Part shown: piece after piece, positions 1 to 8,851 of the stretch
How the letters are laid out: each line of letters begins with the position of its first letter
How positions within the stretch are numbered: position 1 is the stretch's first letter
Assembly: GCA_021741585.1 (NCBI GenBank)
Contig: JAIOXN010000001.1
Location: forward strand, 545,059 to 609,058
DNA from: Aquiluna sp.
GTDB taxonomy: Bacteria > Actinomycetota > Actinomycetes > Actinomycetales > Microbacteriaceae
Reading direction: 5' to 3'
Length of the DNA: 64,000 bases
The notes under the pieces: generated by a model
Database searches by the model: none
What the model saw: only the letters and a program-made list of their open reading frames with translations
Told to the model about the DNA's origin: nothing
Position numbers and translations under genes: made by a program

Positions 1-643
1 TAATAAACAGAAGTTCACACCTAACCAAGAGATTGCAAAAGTTGAATGGCATGGAGCAAAAGAAGCCCTTTCTTTGCTTTCCTACGAGCATGATCGCGAT
101 CTTCTGGAGAATGTGATTTTGTTGCATAAAAAGAAAGAACTCGAAACTAGGGCGTTGATTATTCTTCGCCATGCCACCGCAACACCTAGGTCAGATTGGA
201 AGGGCGAAGAAGCTAAACGCCCACTTCTTCCAGAAGGTATTGCAGAAGCAAAGCGGCTTGTCCCAATTTTGGCTGCGTATTCGCCAAAAAGACTTGTCTC
301 GAGCCCATGGAAAAGATGCCAAACCACTATCGCCCCCTACGGCAAGTTTTGCAAACGAACTGTCATCGAGCGCCATCACCTGACCGAACTTGGAAATGCA
401 AAGCGGCCCAAGCGAACTTTTGATGTTGTAAACGATTTGCTTGGCGATTCACGCTCGGCTTTGATTTGCAGCCACCGACCAGCATTACCAAGCATCCTCA
501 ACCCTTTAGCTTCGAGAGCCCCAAAAGAACTTCAGGGAGAAATCACAGCAGCAGCCACTTTGAAGCCAGGAGATTTTGCTGTTGCACGACTTACCCTTGG
601 TAAAAAGCCCAAAGTAGTGGGCTTTGAACTTGTATCTATCTAG
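1..643 (+). CDS. mutT1: MutT1-like NUDIX/histidine phosphatase, 5' end cut by window
   Basis: The reading frame is open from base 2, so the N-terminus lies outside the window. About 30 residues at the start look like the tail of a NUDIX domain. A histidine-phosphatase (SixA/phosphoglycerate-mutase-like) domain follows: the motif LIILRHATA gives the catalytic Arg-His pair, and SHRPALPSIL gives the second His. In mycobacteria such NUDIX-phosphatase fusions (MutT1) hydrolyse 8-oxo-dGTP and diadenosine polyphosphates, and the gene often follows polyphosphate kinase (ppk). A TTG at 74 would give a phosphatase-only protein, but the upstream coding reads as one continuous NUDIX tail, so a fusion is preferred. 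The pst operon next door fits a phosphate/polyphosphate neighbourhood; ppk upstream is inferred, not seen. Confidence 0.75.
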   Translation, partial: NKQKFTPNQEIAKVEWHGAKEALSLLSYEHDRDLLENVILLHKKKELETRALIILRHATATPRSDWKGEEAKRPLLPEGIAEAKRLVPILAAYSPKRLVSSPWKRCQTTIAPYGKFCKRTVIERHHLTELGNAKRPKRTFDVVNDLLGDSRSALICSHRPALPSILNPLASRAPKELQGEITAAATLKPGDFAVARLTLGKKPKVVGFELVSI

Positions 644-658
644 GTAAATTGAATATTT

Positions 659-680
659 GTTTACCCACCATTCACTTGGT
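659..680 (+). promoter_or_regulatory. Candidate PHO box (PhoP site) with -10 before pstS
   Basis: Two adjacent 11-bp units, GTTTACCCACC (659-669) and ATTCACTTGGT (670-680), resemble the GTTCACC-type direct repeats bound by actinobacterial PhoP. A -10-like TATACA (680-685) follows directly. Placement 76 bp ahead of the phosphate-binding protein gene fits induction by phosphate starvation. The repeat is degenerate, so this is a candidate only. Confidence 0.4.
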
Positions 681-710
681 ATACAACCCAAGTTACTGAG
701 GGATTCCTAG

Positions 711-735
711 TGTTTGTTTCGCGTGAGCACAAACA
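711..735 (+). promoter_or_regulatory. Inverted repeat in the pstS leader
   Basis: Perfect 7-bp arms TGTTTGT (711-717) and ACAAACA (729-735) are separated by 11 nt, just upstream of the AGGGA ribosome-binding site of pstS. It could form a small 5'-UTR hairpin or be a protein site. No known family is recognised. Confidence 0.3.
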
Positions 736-755
736 GACAGATAAGGGAATAACCC

Positions 756-1880
756 ATGAGAAAAATCACACAGATCGCAGCACTAGCTGGAGTTAGCGCA
801 CTTGTGCTATCCGGTTGTGCAGCAAACGAGGCTGCAGTTGAGGAAACCACCTCTGCAGCAACTGAGACTTCAACCGCAGTTGTACTAGAAGGAACCCTTG
901 ATGGTTCAGGTGCATCTTCAATGGCATCAGGCCAGGAGGCCTGGGTTGCAGGTTTCCAGGAGCTAAACCCTGGAGTTACCGTGAACTACAACCCAACCGG
1001 TTCCGGAACTGGCCGTGACCAGTTCGAAGAGGGGCTAACCTTCTTCACCGGTTCTGACTCATCTTTCAAGGATGAAGAGCTTGCGACCCCACACCCAAAC
1101 TGCTCCCCAGCAGATGGTGACGTATTCGAGTTCCCAATCTGGATTTCTCCAATCGCAGTTATGTTCAACCTAGAGGGCATTGACACTCTAAACATGTCCC
1201 CAGACACCGTTGCAGGTATCTTCACCGGCAAGATCACCAAGTGGAACGACGCTGCAATCGCTGCAGACAACGCAGGTGTAGCACTTCCTGACCTAGCAAT
1301 CACCGCTGTTCACCGCTCAGACGAGTCTGGTACCACCGGTAACTTCACCGACTGGCTATCAAAGGCAGCTCCTAACACTTGGGTACTAAACGGCGAGAAC
1401 GCTGGCGACCTAGAAGCATGGCCAGCTGAGTTCGGCGGCGAGGGCGGCAACGCAACCTCTGGTGTTATCGCAGCTATCGCAGCTGGTAACGGAACCATCG
1501 GTTACGCAGACGCATCACGCGTTGGTGACTTCGGTACCGTTGCAATTGGTGTTGGTTCAGAGTTCGTTGCATACAGCTCAGAAGCTGCTGCAAAGATCGT
1601 TGACGTATCTCCAATCAAGGAAGGCCGTCCAGCCACCACTTTGGCTTACGACCTAGACCGTGACACCACCGAGTCCGGTGTTTACCCAGTAGTTCTAATC
1701 TCCTACCTACAGGGCTGCATGGACTACGCAGATGACGCAAAGGCTGAACTGGTAAAGGCATACGCAAGCTACATGCTTTCCGCTGAGGGCCAGGAGTGGG
1801 CATCACAGAACGCAGGAAACGCACCGATCTCTGAGGACCTTCGCCAGAAGGCTCTAGCGATCATCGACCAGGTCAAGTAA
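756..1880 (+). CDS. pstS: PstS phosphate-binding lipoprotein
   Basis: Substrate-binding subunit of the high-affinity phosphate ABC importer. The first 21 residues form a lipoprotein signal ending in the lipobox LSGC, so the mature protein should be anchored to the outer face of the membrane. Phosphate-contact motifs of the PstS family are visible: GSGASS near residue 50, PTGSGTGRDQF, and SDESGTTGNFTDWL. The length (374 aa) is typical. The start ATG has an AGGGA Shine-Dalgarno. Codon use is strongly biased (CTA, GCA, ACC), which suggests high expression. It heads pstSCAB, is separated from pstC by a strong hairpin, and is preceded by a PHO-box-like repeat. Confidence 0.97.
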   Translation: MRKITQIAALAGVSALVLSGCAANEAAVEETTSAATETSTAVVLEGTLDGSGASSMASGQEAWVAGFQELNPGVTVNYNPTGSGTGRDQFEEGLTFFTGSDSSFKDEELATPHPNCSPADGDVFEFPIWISPIAVMFNLEGIDTLNMSPDTVAGIFTGKITKWNDAAIAADNAGVALPDLAITAVHRSDESGTTGNFTDWLSKAAPNTWVLNGENAGDLEAWPAEFGGEGGNATSGVIAAIAAGNGTIGYADASRVGDFGTVAIGVGSEFVAYSSEAAAKIVDVSPIKEGRPATTLAYDLDRDTTESGVYPVVLISYLQGCMDYADDAKAELVKAYASYMLSAEGQEWASQNAGNAPISEDLRQKALAIIDQVK

Positions 1881-1899
1881 ACAACTGGCAAAATAATCG

Positions 1900-1937
1900 G
1901 ATTAGCCCGGGCTCGGTCACCCGAGCTCGGGCTAATC
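1900..1937 (+). terminator. Strong hairpin between pstS and pstC
   Basis: Arms 1900-1916 and 1921-1937 pair over 17 bp with only one G-U pair and a 4-nt loop (TCAC). A weak AT stretch (TATTTA) follows rather than a full T run. Such a hairpin would let part of transcription stop, or would protect the pstS mRNA end, giving more PstS than PstCAB. Confidence 0.7.
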
Positions 1938-1969
1938 TATTTACAGCACACAACAAATTGGGAGTCGAA

Positions 1970-2905
1970 GTGACAACGCTGGGTGGGCAAGTAAAACCAA
2001 AGGTACGCCTAGGCGACCTAGTGTTCTCGAGGGCAGCTTCAGTTGCAGGAATCGGGATTCTTATAACCCTGGCTGCAGTGGCAGTCTTTCTCTTCATACA
2101 GGCACTTCCAGCCCTGAACCCAGAAGCTGACTTCTCTGGCAAGGCCGAGAATCCAATCAGCTATGTAACTCCATATGTTTTCGGAACCCTGTATGGGTCC
2201 ATCATCGCTCTAGCCATTGCAACGCCGCTGGCTATCGGTATCGCGCTCTACATCTCCCACTATGCAAACAGGAGATTCTCACAGATTCTCGGCTACATCA
2301 TGGACCTTTTGGCCGCCATCCCATCGGTGGTCTATGGCCTTTGGGGCATCATGGTGTTGGCGCCGTTCTTGAACCCGACCTACCTTTGGCTCAACGAGAA
2401 TTTGGGTTGGATTCCACTGTTCGCAGGTCAGGTATCTGCAACTGGAAGAACCATGCTGACCGTGGGCATTGTGCTTGCGATTATGGTGCTGCCGATCATG
2501 GCAGCTCTCATCCGCGAAGTCTTTCTTCAGACTCCTCGTCTTCACGAGGAAGCTGCTCTAGCACTTGGGGCAACCCGTTGGGAAATGATCAAGATGGCAG
2601 TGTTGCCATTCGGTCGCCCCGGAATCATCTCTTCGATGATGCTCGGACTTGGAAGAGCATTGGGTGAAACCATGGCGGTTGCATTGGTCCTCTCCCCTGC
2701 TTCGATAATCAACTTCGCACTTCTTACCTCGCAGAACTCAAACACCATCGCTGCGAATATCGCTCTTCACTTCCCAGAGTCCGGTGGGGACTATCGATCC
2801 CTCTTGATTGCATCAGGTTTGATGCTCTTCCTAATCACGATGCTCATAAACATGCTTGCTCGCTACATCATTAGCCGCAGAGCCGAATTCTCAGGAGCAA
2901 ACTAA
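1970..2905 (+). CDS. pstC: PstC phosphate ABC permease
   Basis: First membrane subunit of the phosphate importer (311 aa), with about six membrane segments and the binding-protein-dependent permease EAA loop (EEAALALGATRWEMIKMAVLPFGRPGI, shortened: EEAALALGATRWEMIK). Start chosen at GTG 1970, which has GGGAG seven bases upstream; an in-frame TTG at 1958 would overlap that site and is less likely. The stop overlaps the pstA ATG by one base (TAATG), indicating translational coupling. Confidence 0.95.
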   Translation: MTTLGGQVKPKVRLGDLVFSRAASVAGIGILITLAAVAVFLFIQALPALNPEADFSGKAENPISYVTPYVFGTLYGSIIALAIATPLAIGIALYISHYANRRFSQILGYIMDLLAAIPSVVYGLWGIMVLAPFLNPTYLWLNENLGWIPLFAGQVSATGRTMLTVGIVLAIMVLPIMAALIREVFLQTPRLHEEAALALGATRWEMIKMAVLPFGRPGIISSMMLGLGRALGETMAVALVLSPASIINFALLTSQNSNTIAANIALHFPESGGDYRSLLIASGLMLFLITMLINMLARYIISRRAEFSGAN

Positions 2906-3969
2906 TGGCTACAACTTTCTATGGAATTCAAGCAACCGCCACTTTGCCAAGGTGGTTCTCCCCACTGGCTCTAATTGGTTCTCTTGCTCTTACCACTGCA
3001 ATGTTCGTTGTTTCCGGATTCACTGATGAAAGTGGAAACCTAAACCTGCTGGCCATTGCCGTATTGGGTTTTGCCCTTTACATGATCATGACCTATTTGA
3101 TCTCTCGCGGTGTTGAAGGTCGACGCAAAGCCACCGACCGAATGGTCACCGGCTGGGTTTCTGCGGCATTTGCTCTAGCCGTTGTCCCGCTAGTTTCGCT
3201 AGCTTGGACAGTATTTGAAAAGGGAATCAACCGCCTCGATGCCGAGTTCTTCACTTCTTCAATGCGAAACGTTGTGGGAGAGGGCGGCGGAGCACTCCAC
3301 GCCATCATTGGAACGGTCGAACTCACAACCATTGCGACTCTAATTTCCGTTCCACTGGGAATCATGACGGCCATCTACTTAGTTGAGTATGGCCGCGGAC
3401 GTCTTGCCAAGGCAGTGACATTTTTCGTGGATGTGATGACTGGTATCCCATCGATCGTGGCCGGTCTGTTTGCCTTCTCGCTGTTTTTGATTTTGCTAGG
3501 TCCTGCCAGCGCCATCAATGGAATGGCCGGTGCAGTTTCTCTAGCGGTGCTGATGACACCAGTAGTCGTTCGGTCTGCAGAAGAGATGCTAAAGATCGTT
3601 CCAAACGAACTTCGTGAAGCCTCATATGCCCTGGGTGTTCCAAAGTGGCTCACAGTTGTAAAGGTTGTTTTGCCAACCGCGCTGGCGGGAATCGCAACCG
3701 GTGTAATCATCGCTATTGCCCGAGTGATTGGCGAGACCGCGCCTCTTCTTCTTGCAGCCGGATTTACGACCTCGATGAACTACAACCCGCTCTCCGAGAA
3801 GATGATGACTCTTCCGGTTTTCGTTTACACCTCATACGCCATCCAAGGAACTGACGCCGCCTCATACGTGGACCGAGCTTGGGCTGGTGCACTAACTCTT
3901 ATGCTCATCGTGATGTTGCTAAACCTTGGCGCCCGAATTATTTCCAAACTGTTCTCACCGAAGGGATAA
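2905..3969 (+). CDS. pstA: PstA phosphate ABC permease
   Basis: Second membrane subunit of the phosphate importer (354 aa). It has an N-terminal extension of about 90 residues with three hydrophobic segments, then the ABC permease core. The EAA loop ELREASYALGVPKWLTVVKV and the PstA-type segment GIATGVIIAIARVIGETAPL are present. The gene overlaps pstC by one base and lies 3 bases before pstB, so it is part of one operon. Confidence 0.95.
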   Translation: MATTFYGIQATATLPRWFSPLALIGSLALTTAMFVVSGFTDESGNLNLLAIAVLGFALYMIMTYLISRGVEGRRKATDRMVTGWVSAAFALAVVPLVSLAWTVFEKGINRLDAEFFTSSMRNVVGEGGGALHAIIGTVELTTIATLISVPLGIMTAIYLVEYGRGRLAKAVTFFVDVMTGIPSIVAGLFAFSLFLILLGPASAINGMAGAVSLAVLMTPVVVRSAEEMLKIVPNELREASYALGVPKWLTVVKVVLPTALAGIATGVIIAIARVIGETAPLLLAAGFTTSMNYNPLSEKMMTLPVFVYTSYAIQGTDAASYVDRAWAGALTLMLIVMLLNLGARIISKLFSPKG

Positions 3970-3972
3970 CCA

Positions 3973-4752
3973 ATGTCAAAGCGCATTGAACTGAAATCAC
4001 TGAATGTCTACTACAGCAAGTTCTTGGCTGTAGAAGATGTAAACATGGTGATCGAACCAAAGGCAATCACCGCATTCATTGGTCCATCCGGTTGCGGCAA
4101 GTCCACTTTGATTAGAACCCTGAACAGGATGCACGAGGTTATCCCTGGCGCATACGTAGAGGGCTCTTTGACCATGGACGGCGAGGACATATACGCTGCC
4201 GAGGTTGACCCAGTAAAGGTCAGGCGCCAGGTCGGAATGGTATTCCAGCGCCCCAACCCATTCCCAACCATGAGCATCAAAGAGAACGTGCTCTCTGGTT
4301 ACAAGCTAAACAACAACCGCATGTCAAAGAGTGACGCTGATGAACTCACAGAGAAGGCCCTAGTTGGAGCAAACCTCTGGAATGAAGTTAAGGACCGTCT
4401 TGACCGTCCAGGCTCTTCACTCTCTGGTGGTCAACAGCAAAGGCTATGTATTGCCCGCGCAATTGCAGTCGAGCCAGACGTGATTCTGATGGATGAGCCG
4501 ACAAGCGCCCTTGATCCGATTTCCACAGCAGCCATCGAGGACCTGGCAGTTGAGCTAAAAGAGAAGTTCACCGTTGTCATCGTTACCCACAACATGCAAC
4601 AGGCTTCTCGCATTTCGGACATGACCGCATTCTTCAACATCGCCGGCACTGGAATGCCAGGAAAGCTAATCGAATACGACCGCACCGAGAAGATCTTCTC
4701 CAACCCAACTCAGAAACAAACTGAGGATTATGTTTCTGGTCGCTTTGGCTAG
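3973..4752 (+). CDS. pstB: PstB phosphate ABC ATPase
   Basis: ATP-hydrolysing subunit of the phosphate importer (259 aa, usual length). Walker A is GPSGCGKST, the signature is LSGGQQQR, Walker B is [13 protein letters not shown], and the switch His lies in VTHNMQQA. These features and the [14 protein letters not shown] segment are diagnostic for PstB. It is the last gene of the pst operon; a phoU gene does not follow here. Confidence 0.97.
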   Translation: MSKRIELKSLNVYYSKFLAVEDVNMVIEPKAITAFIGPSGCGKSTLIRTLNRMHEVIPGAYVEGSLTMDGEDIYAAEVDPVKVRRQVGMVFQRPNPFPTMSIKENVLSGYKLNNNRMSKSDADELTEKALVGANLWNEVKDRLDRPGSSLSGGQQQRLCIARAIAVEPDVILMDEPTSALDPISTAAIEDLAVELKEKFTVVIVTHNMQQASRISDMTAFFNIAGTGMPGKLIEYDRTEKIFSNPTQKQTEDYVSGRFG

Positions 4753-4787
4753 AAACAAAACCAAGGACTTCGTGGTTAGGGTCTGTC

Positions 4788-6311
4788 ATGATTGAAAATG
4801 TCACGGCAGACCTTTCACCTTTAATGGTTGATGGCAAGCCGGCAACTGTTTTGGTGACTGGAGCAACTGGTTACATTGGTGGCCGGCTAATCCGTGAGCT
4901 ACTCTCCCACGATTACAAAGTGCGAGTCCTGGTCAGAGACCCAGAGAAACTTCGTGATTATCCATGGGTAGACCAGGTGGAGATAATCAAAGGCGATGCC
5001 TTTGATGCTGAATCTGTTTCAAGTGCCCTAGAGGGTGTTCACCTCGCTTATTACCTACTCCATGCGCTCATGGCGGTTGAAAACTTCGAAGAAAAAGAAC
5101 GGGACCTTGCTCGGATCTTTGCCAAGGCCGCCACAGACAACAAGCTAAAACGAATTGTCTACCTTGGAGGAATGAGCTCTGGGGGCGAGAAGCTCTCAGC
5201 GCACATGTCGGCCAGAACCCAAACCGGTGAGATTCTGCGCGATTCAGGAGTGCCAACCATTGAGCTTCGAGCCGGGGTTGTGATTGGCTCGGGGTCGGCA
5301 TCCTTTGAGATGCTGCGTCACCTGACCGAGCGCCTGCCTTTCATGGTGACACCCAAATGGCTCCTGAACCGCATTCAGCCGATTGCAATCAGGGATGTTT
5401 TGAGATACCTCGTCGGCTCAGCGACCATCGATCCTAAAATTAGCGGCGACTACGACATCGGTGGCCCAGATGTCTTCACTTATCTGGAAATGATGCAGCA
5501 ATACGCATTGGCTGCGGGCCTTCGCAGGAGAGTCATCATCCCGCTGCCGGTTCTGACCCCAAAGTTAGCTTCGGGTTGGATCGGGCTTGTCACGCCGGTG
5601 CCGGTAACCCTTGCCAGAAGGCTGGTGGAGTCGCTAAAGCACGAGGTCGTAGCAAGAGATGACTCAATTAGACAACTGGTTCCGGATGCCCCAGGAGGGC
5701 TCACCAGCTTCCAGGATGCGGTCAAGTTTGCTCTTACTCGAGTCAAAGATTTCGAAGTTGAAACTCGCTGGTCAAATGCAAGAACCGAAGGAACCCACTC
5801 CGAGCCTCTACCTACAGATCCGGATTGGGCAGGTGGTTCTCTCTATGTTGATCATCGCGAGTACCTGAGCGATGAAAGCATCGCCGAAGTATGGGCAAGG
5901 GTGGAAGCCATCGGGGGCCAGAACGGCTACTCCACCGGCACCTGGCTCTGGGAGCTTCGCGGCATCATGGATCGCATGATTGGCGGGGTGGGACTGCGCA
6001 GAGGAAGACGCGATCCAAACCACCTCATGGAAGGTGAAGCACTTGATTTTTGGCGAGTGGAAAAGATAGATCGTCCACATCTTTTGCGCCTACGTGCAGA
6101 GATGAAACTCCCCGGTTTGGCATGGCTGGAATTCCAACTCTCCACAACCGATAGCGGCAAAACCCTTTTGTCTCAAAAGGCATATTTCCACCCCAGAGGC
6201 CTTTTTGGACATACCTACTGGTGGATGGTTGCCCCTATGCACACGATCGTTTTCCCCTCTATGGCAAGAACTTTGGCGGGGAAGAATTCTAGGAAGTCTC
6301 AAAATCGCTAG
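4788..6311 (+). CDS. SDR-family oxidoreductase with DUF2867 domain
   Basis: A two-domain protein of 507 aa. Residues ~18-310 are an atypical SDR / NmrA-like Rossmann domain with the nucleotide motif GATGYIGG at 25-32. Residues ~340-500 match the DUF2867 type, a START-like ligand fold. The fusion is widespread in actinobacteria, and the substrate is unknown. The start ATG has AGGG seven bases upstream. The gene follows pstB by 35 bp and precedes a permease by 9 bp; no functional link to phosphate is evident. Confidence 0.8.
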   Translation: MIENVTADLSPLMVDGKPATVLVTGATGYIGGRLIRELLSHDYKVRVLVRDPEKLRDYPWVDQVEIIKGDAFDAESVSSALEGVHLAYYLLHALMAVENFEEKERDLARIFAKAATDNKLKRIVYLGGMSSGGEKLSAHMSARTQTGEILRDSGVPTIELRAGVVIGSGSASFEMLRHLTERLPFMVTPKWLLNRIQPIAIRDVLRYLVGSATIDPKISGDYDIGGPDVFTYLEMMQQYALAAGLRRRVIIPLPVLTPKLASGWIGLVTPVPVTLARRLVESLKHEVVARDDSIRQLVPDAPGGLTSFQDAVKFALTRVKDFEVETRWSNARTEGTHSEPLPTDPDWAGGSLYVDHREYLSDESIAEVWARVEAIGGQNGYSTGTWLWELRGIMDRMIGGVGLRRGRRDPNHLMEGEALDFWRVEKIDRPHLLRLRAEMKLPGLAWLEFQLSTTDSGKTLLSQKAYFHPRGLFGHTYWWMVAPMHTIVFPSMARTLAGKNSRKSQNR

Positions 6312-6320
6312 AGTTCTTCG

Positions 6321-7205
6321 GTGAGTAAAACTCGACTGGCCGCACTAGCTCTTTTGGGCGTTGGCTTCACCTGGGGCGCGGCATTCGTCTTGATGAAAGA
6401 CGCCATCGAGCAGCAGCCATATATGGACTTTCTTGCCACTAGATTCACACTGGCTGCCATTGCAATGGCAGTGCTTCGGCCCAAAGTTGCAACCAAGTTT
6501 GCCAAGGGTGATTTGTCTTGGGGGCTATTGCTAGGGCTTGTGCTGAGCCTTGGCTACATCACTCAAACAATCGGTCTCGAGCTCACAACTGCCGCAACCT
6601 CTGGTTTTCTAACCGGTCTCTATGTCGTGATGACGCCGCTATTGGCATGGATCTTCATGAGAAAGTCGATTGGCTGGCGAATCGGGGTTGGGGCGCTGGT
6701 TTCAGTTGCAGGTTTAGCTATTTTCTCGGGTGCTGCTGAGAGCACCGATTTCCAAACCGGCCAAATTTGGCTTGTAGTTTGTGCACTTCTATATGCGCTT
6801 CACATTCTCTTGTTGGGCAAATTTGGCCGCGGCCGCAACACATATCGCTTTGCGATGATTCAAATTGCCGGTGTTGCTGTGGTTTGCTGGGCCTTTGCAC
6901 TTGTCGATGGCTATCAGGCACCGGATAGCTTCCAGGTTTGGTTCGCGATCATTTTCACCGCGGTTGCATCAACCGCGCTTGCCTTCTGGGTACAGACCTG
7001 GGCGCAAACAATTTTGGATTCATCAAGAGCGGCGCTTTTGATGACCAGTGAGGTTATTTTCACAGCCTTCATCGCCATTGGCCTTGGCCAGGAAGATCTG
7101 ACCCTTGCGATTGGAATAGGTGGAACCCTGATGTTGGCCGCGATGTTAATCGTTGAGTGGCCGAGCAAAAAGCATCCGGTGGAGCTAGAGCCCCACGTCT
7201 TCTAG
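6321..7205 (+). CDS. EamA/DMT-superfamily transporter
   Basis: A 294-aa polytopic membrane protein with about ten hydrophobic segments in two repeats, as in the EamA drug/metabolite transporter family. The N-terminal FTWGAAFVLMKDAI segment is typical. The substrate cannot be told from sequence; relatives export amino acids or metabolites. The start is GTG 9 bp after the DUF2867 gene. Its 3' end overlaps the tail of the convergent glpD-like gene by 21 bp. Confidence 0.85.
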   Translation: MSKTRLAALALLGVGFTWGAAFVLMKDAIEQQPYMDFLATRFTLAAIAMAVLRPKVATKFAKGDLSWGLLLGLVLSLGYITQTIGLELTTAATSGFLTGLYVVMTPLLAWIFMRKSIGWRIGVGALVSVAGLAIFSGAAESTDFQTGQIWLVVCALLYALHILLLGKFGRGRNTYRFAMIQIAGVAVVCWAFALVDGYQAPDSFQVWFAIIFTAVASTALAFWVQTWAQTILDSSRAALLMTSEVIFTAFIAIGLGQEDLTLAIGIGGTLMLAAMLIVEWPSKKHPVELEPHVF

Positions 7206-8714
7206 AGCTTTTTGAAGCTTTTTATTTCTTGCAATTTCTTTCTCACTTCTCGCCATTGCAATCGGGAGTCTGCGGCGAAGAAGGTCCTCGCGAGTCTTTA
7301 CCTCTTCGGTCTTGGCAATGTATTCAAGCTCAGCACTGGTGATTCCAAGTCCTGGAACGATGTCCTCTAGGGAATCTTGATCGGCAATAATTTCAAAAGC
7401 CTTATCGTTGTGACGACGCCATAAACCAGTTGCGATTTCTTTTGCGAATCCACCTTTTGATTTGCTAGCAACAAGCTCGAGGAACTCAGCTTTCCGCTGG
7501 TCACCTGCCTCACCAAACCAGCCCTTTGGCTTGGAAAGCTTGATGCCAAACTTTTGGAATTCGGCAACCACTTCTTCTCCAACGTTGAGACAGTCGGTTA
7601 GCTTGCCACCAAGAATTGAAATGACCCTTTTTTTCGAATTTGTTTCAATGATGTGTTTTCGTGAAAGCTGGTGCCAGTCGGCGACATTCCCAGATTTTCC
7701 GGCCTCAACCACCAGTGGCCTGACTCCGGAGCGGAAAGAGATCACCTGATCCTTAGTAATTGGTTTTTCCATGTCGAGCTGAGCATTTATTTGCTTTAGG
7801 ACAAAATCTTGATCTTCAGCCTCGAGGGTAGTGTGAGGATCATCGACGCGAGTGTCGGTGGTTCCGATCATGCTGCGATCGCCCATCGGTAGGACATAAA
7901 ACAAACGCTTCTGCTCGTCCCAAAAAGCCAAGACCTGATCGTTTGTTGTGATCTTCCGATCAAGAATCAAATGTACGCCCTTTGAAAAAACCAGTGAAGC
8001 CTTGGTTGGTGCTTCAAGCAAGTCCGAGACCTGTGAAGCAAATGGCCCGGTTGCATTGATTACGCTTTTTGCTCCGACTCGAATATCACCGGACGAAGTT
8101 AGAAGTTCTAGCCTCCAGGTTGCATCCTGAAATTTTGCGCCAACCAACTCGGTGTAGTTTGCGACATCGGCGCCAAGAGATTTGGCCTGCCTAATGAAGT
8201 CATAGACAAACCGAGAGTCGGTGTCTGGCAAATAGGCATCGTAATAAAGCACGGCCTTGCGACCAGAGAGCAGGCTCGGCTCAAGCGCTTTAGCGGTCTT
8301 TGCTGAATAGCTCTTGGGCATCAAGGTTCCAAGGGCACCGATGCCCCAGTAAAAAAACGTGCCAAAAGTTCCGAGCAGTCTTCCAAACGGAGCTGTTGGG
8401 CCGATTGAGGCCAAGAACCCAATCTCGCTGATTTGGTTTGGATAAGAGCGCATGAGTTTGTTTCTGGCCATGCAGAGCTTGAATACCAAGGAAAACTCAT
8501 AACTCTGCAGGTATTTGATGCCGCCCCAAATTAGACTGCTCGACTCCTGAGAGGTGAAGGACGCGAAATCGCCCTTGTCAATCAACAAGACTTTCTGCCC
8601 GGCAGCACTGAGCGCAGCGGCGGCAACTGCGCCATTTATTCCAGCGCCAATAATCGCAACGTCGTAATCTTTAGTTACGGAAATGTTCGAATTTGATTGA
8701 ATTTGCATTTTCAC
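7185..8714 (-). CDS. FAD-dependent glycerol-3-phosphate dehydrogenase, paralog 1
   Basis: 509 aa. FAD-binding GAGINGAVAAAALSAAG near residue 22 and the SSSLIWGGIKYL segment place it in the GlpD/DAO family; the C-terminal ~130 residues fit the GlpD C-terminal helical domain. Likely reaction: sn-glycerol-3-phosphate to dihydroxyacetone phosphate with transfer of electrons to quinone. A second, more canonical GlpD lies at 26165-27856, so this copy may differ in substrate or regulation. The start is GTG 8714 (ATG at 8708 is an alternative): no Shine-Dalgarno is present, but TATGAT lies exactly 6 nt upstream, so a leaderless mRNA is proposed. Confidence 0.75.
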   Translation of the reverse strand: MKMQIQSNSNISVTKDYDVAIIGAGINGAVAAAALSAAGQKVLLIDKGDFASFTSQESSSLIWGGIKYLQSYEFSLVFKLCMARNKLMRSYPNQISEIGFLASIGPTAPFGRLLGTFGTFFYWGIGALGTLMPKSYSAKTAKALEPSLLSGRKAVLYYDAYLPDTDSRFVYDFIRQAKSLGADVANYTELVGAKFQDATWRLELLTSSGDIRVGAKSVINATGPFASQVSDLLEAPTKASLVFSKGVHLILDRKITTNDQVLAFWDEQKRLFYVLPMGDRSMIGTTDTRVDDPHTTLEAEDQDFVLKQINAQLDMEKPITKDQVISFRSGVRPLVVEAGKSGNVADWHQLSRKHIIETNSKKRVISILGGKLTDCLNVGEEVVAEFQKFGIKLSKPKGWFGEAGDQRKAEFLELVASKSKGGFAKEIATGLWRRHNDKAFEIIADQDSLEDIVPGLGITSAELEYIAKTEEVKTREDLLRRRLPIAMARSEKEIARNKKLQKALEDVGL

Positions 8715-8720
8715 AGAAAA

Positions 8721-8726
8721 ATCATA
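8721..8726 (-). promoter_or_regulatory. -10 hexamer for leaderless glpD paralog
   Basis: On the minus strand TATGAT is followed by 6 nt and then the GTG start at 8714. With no Shine-Dalgarno present, transcription probably starts at the start codon itself. Confidence 0.5.
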
Positions 8727-8839
8727 AGCGCAAATATTTCAAATTACTTCGCAATATGTATTTGCCATTGTACTTCTCATCTATTTTTAAGGGACAGCTC
8801 GTCTTGGCGCCTTGATTACGCAGAGTTTTCACAAGAAAG

Positions 8840-8845
8840 TAAGCT
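8840..8845 (+). promoter_or_regulatory. -10 hexamer for leaderless ABC ATPase gene
   Basis: TAAGCT (pattern TAnnnT) lies 6 nt before GTG 8852, which lacks a Shine-Dalgarno. This is the same arrangement as at several other genes in the window. Confidence 0.4.
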
Positions 8846-8851
8846 TTCAAA

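Noticed and set aside
74..643. Stand-alone phosphatase starting at TTG 74
   Set aside because: The frame is open to the window edge and upstream codons read like a NUDIX tail, so this is the end of a longer gene.
986..1303. Long open frames antisense to pstS and similar frames inside other genes
   Set aside because: Shadow frames of strongly coding genes; no signals and no protein-like composition.
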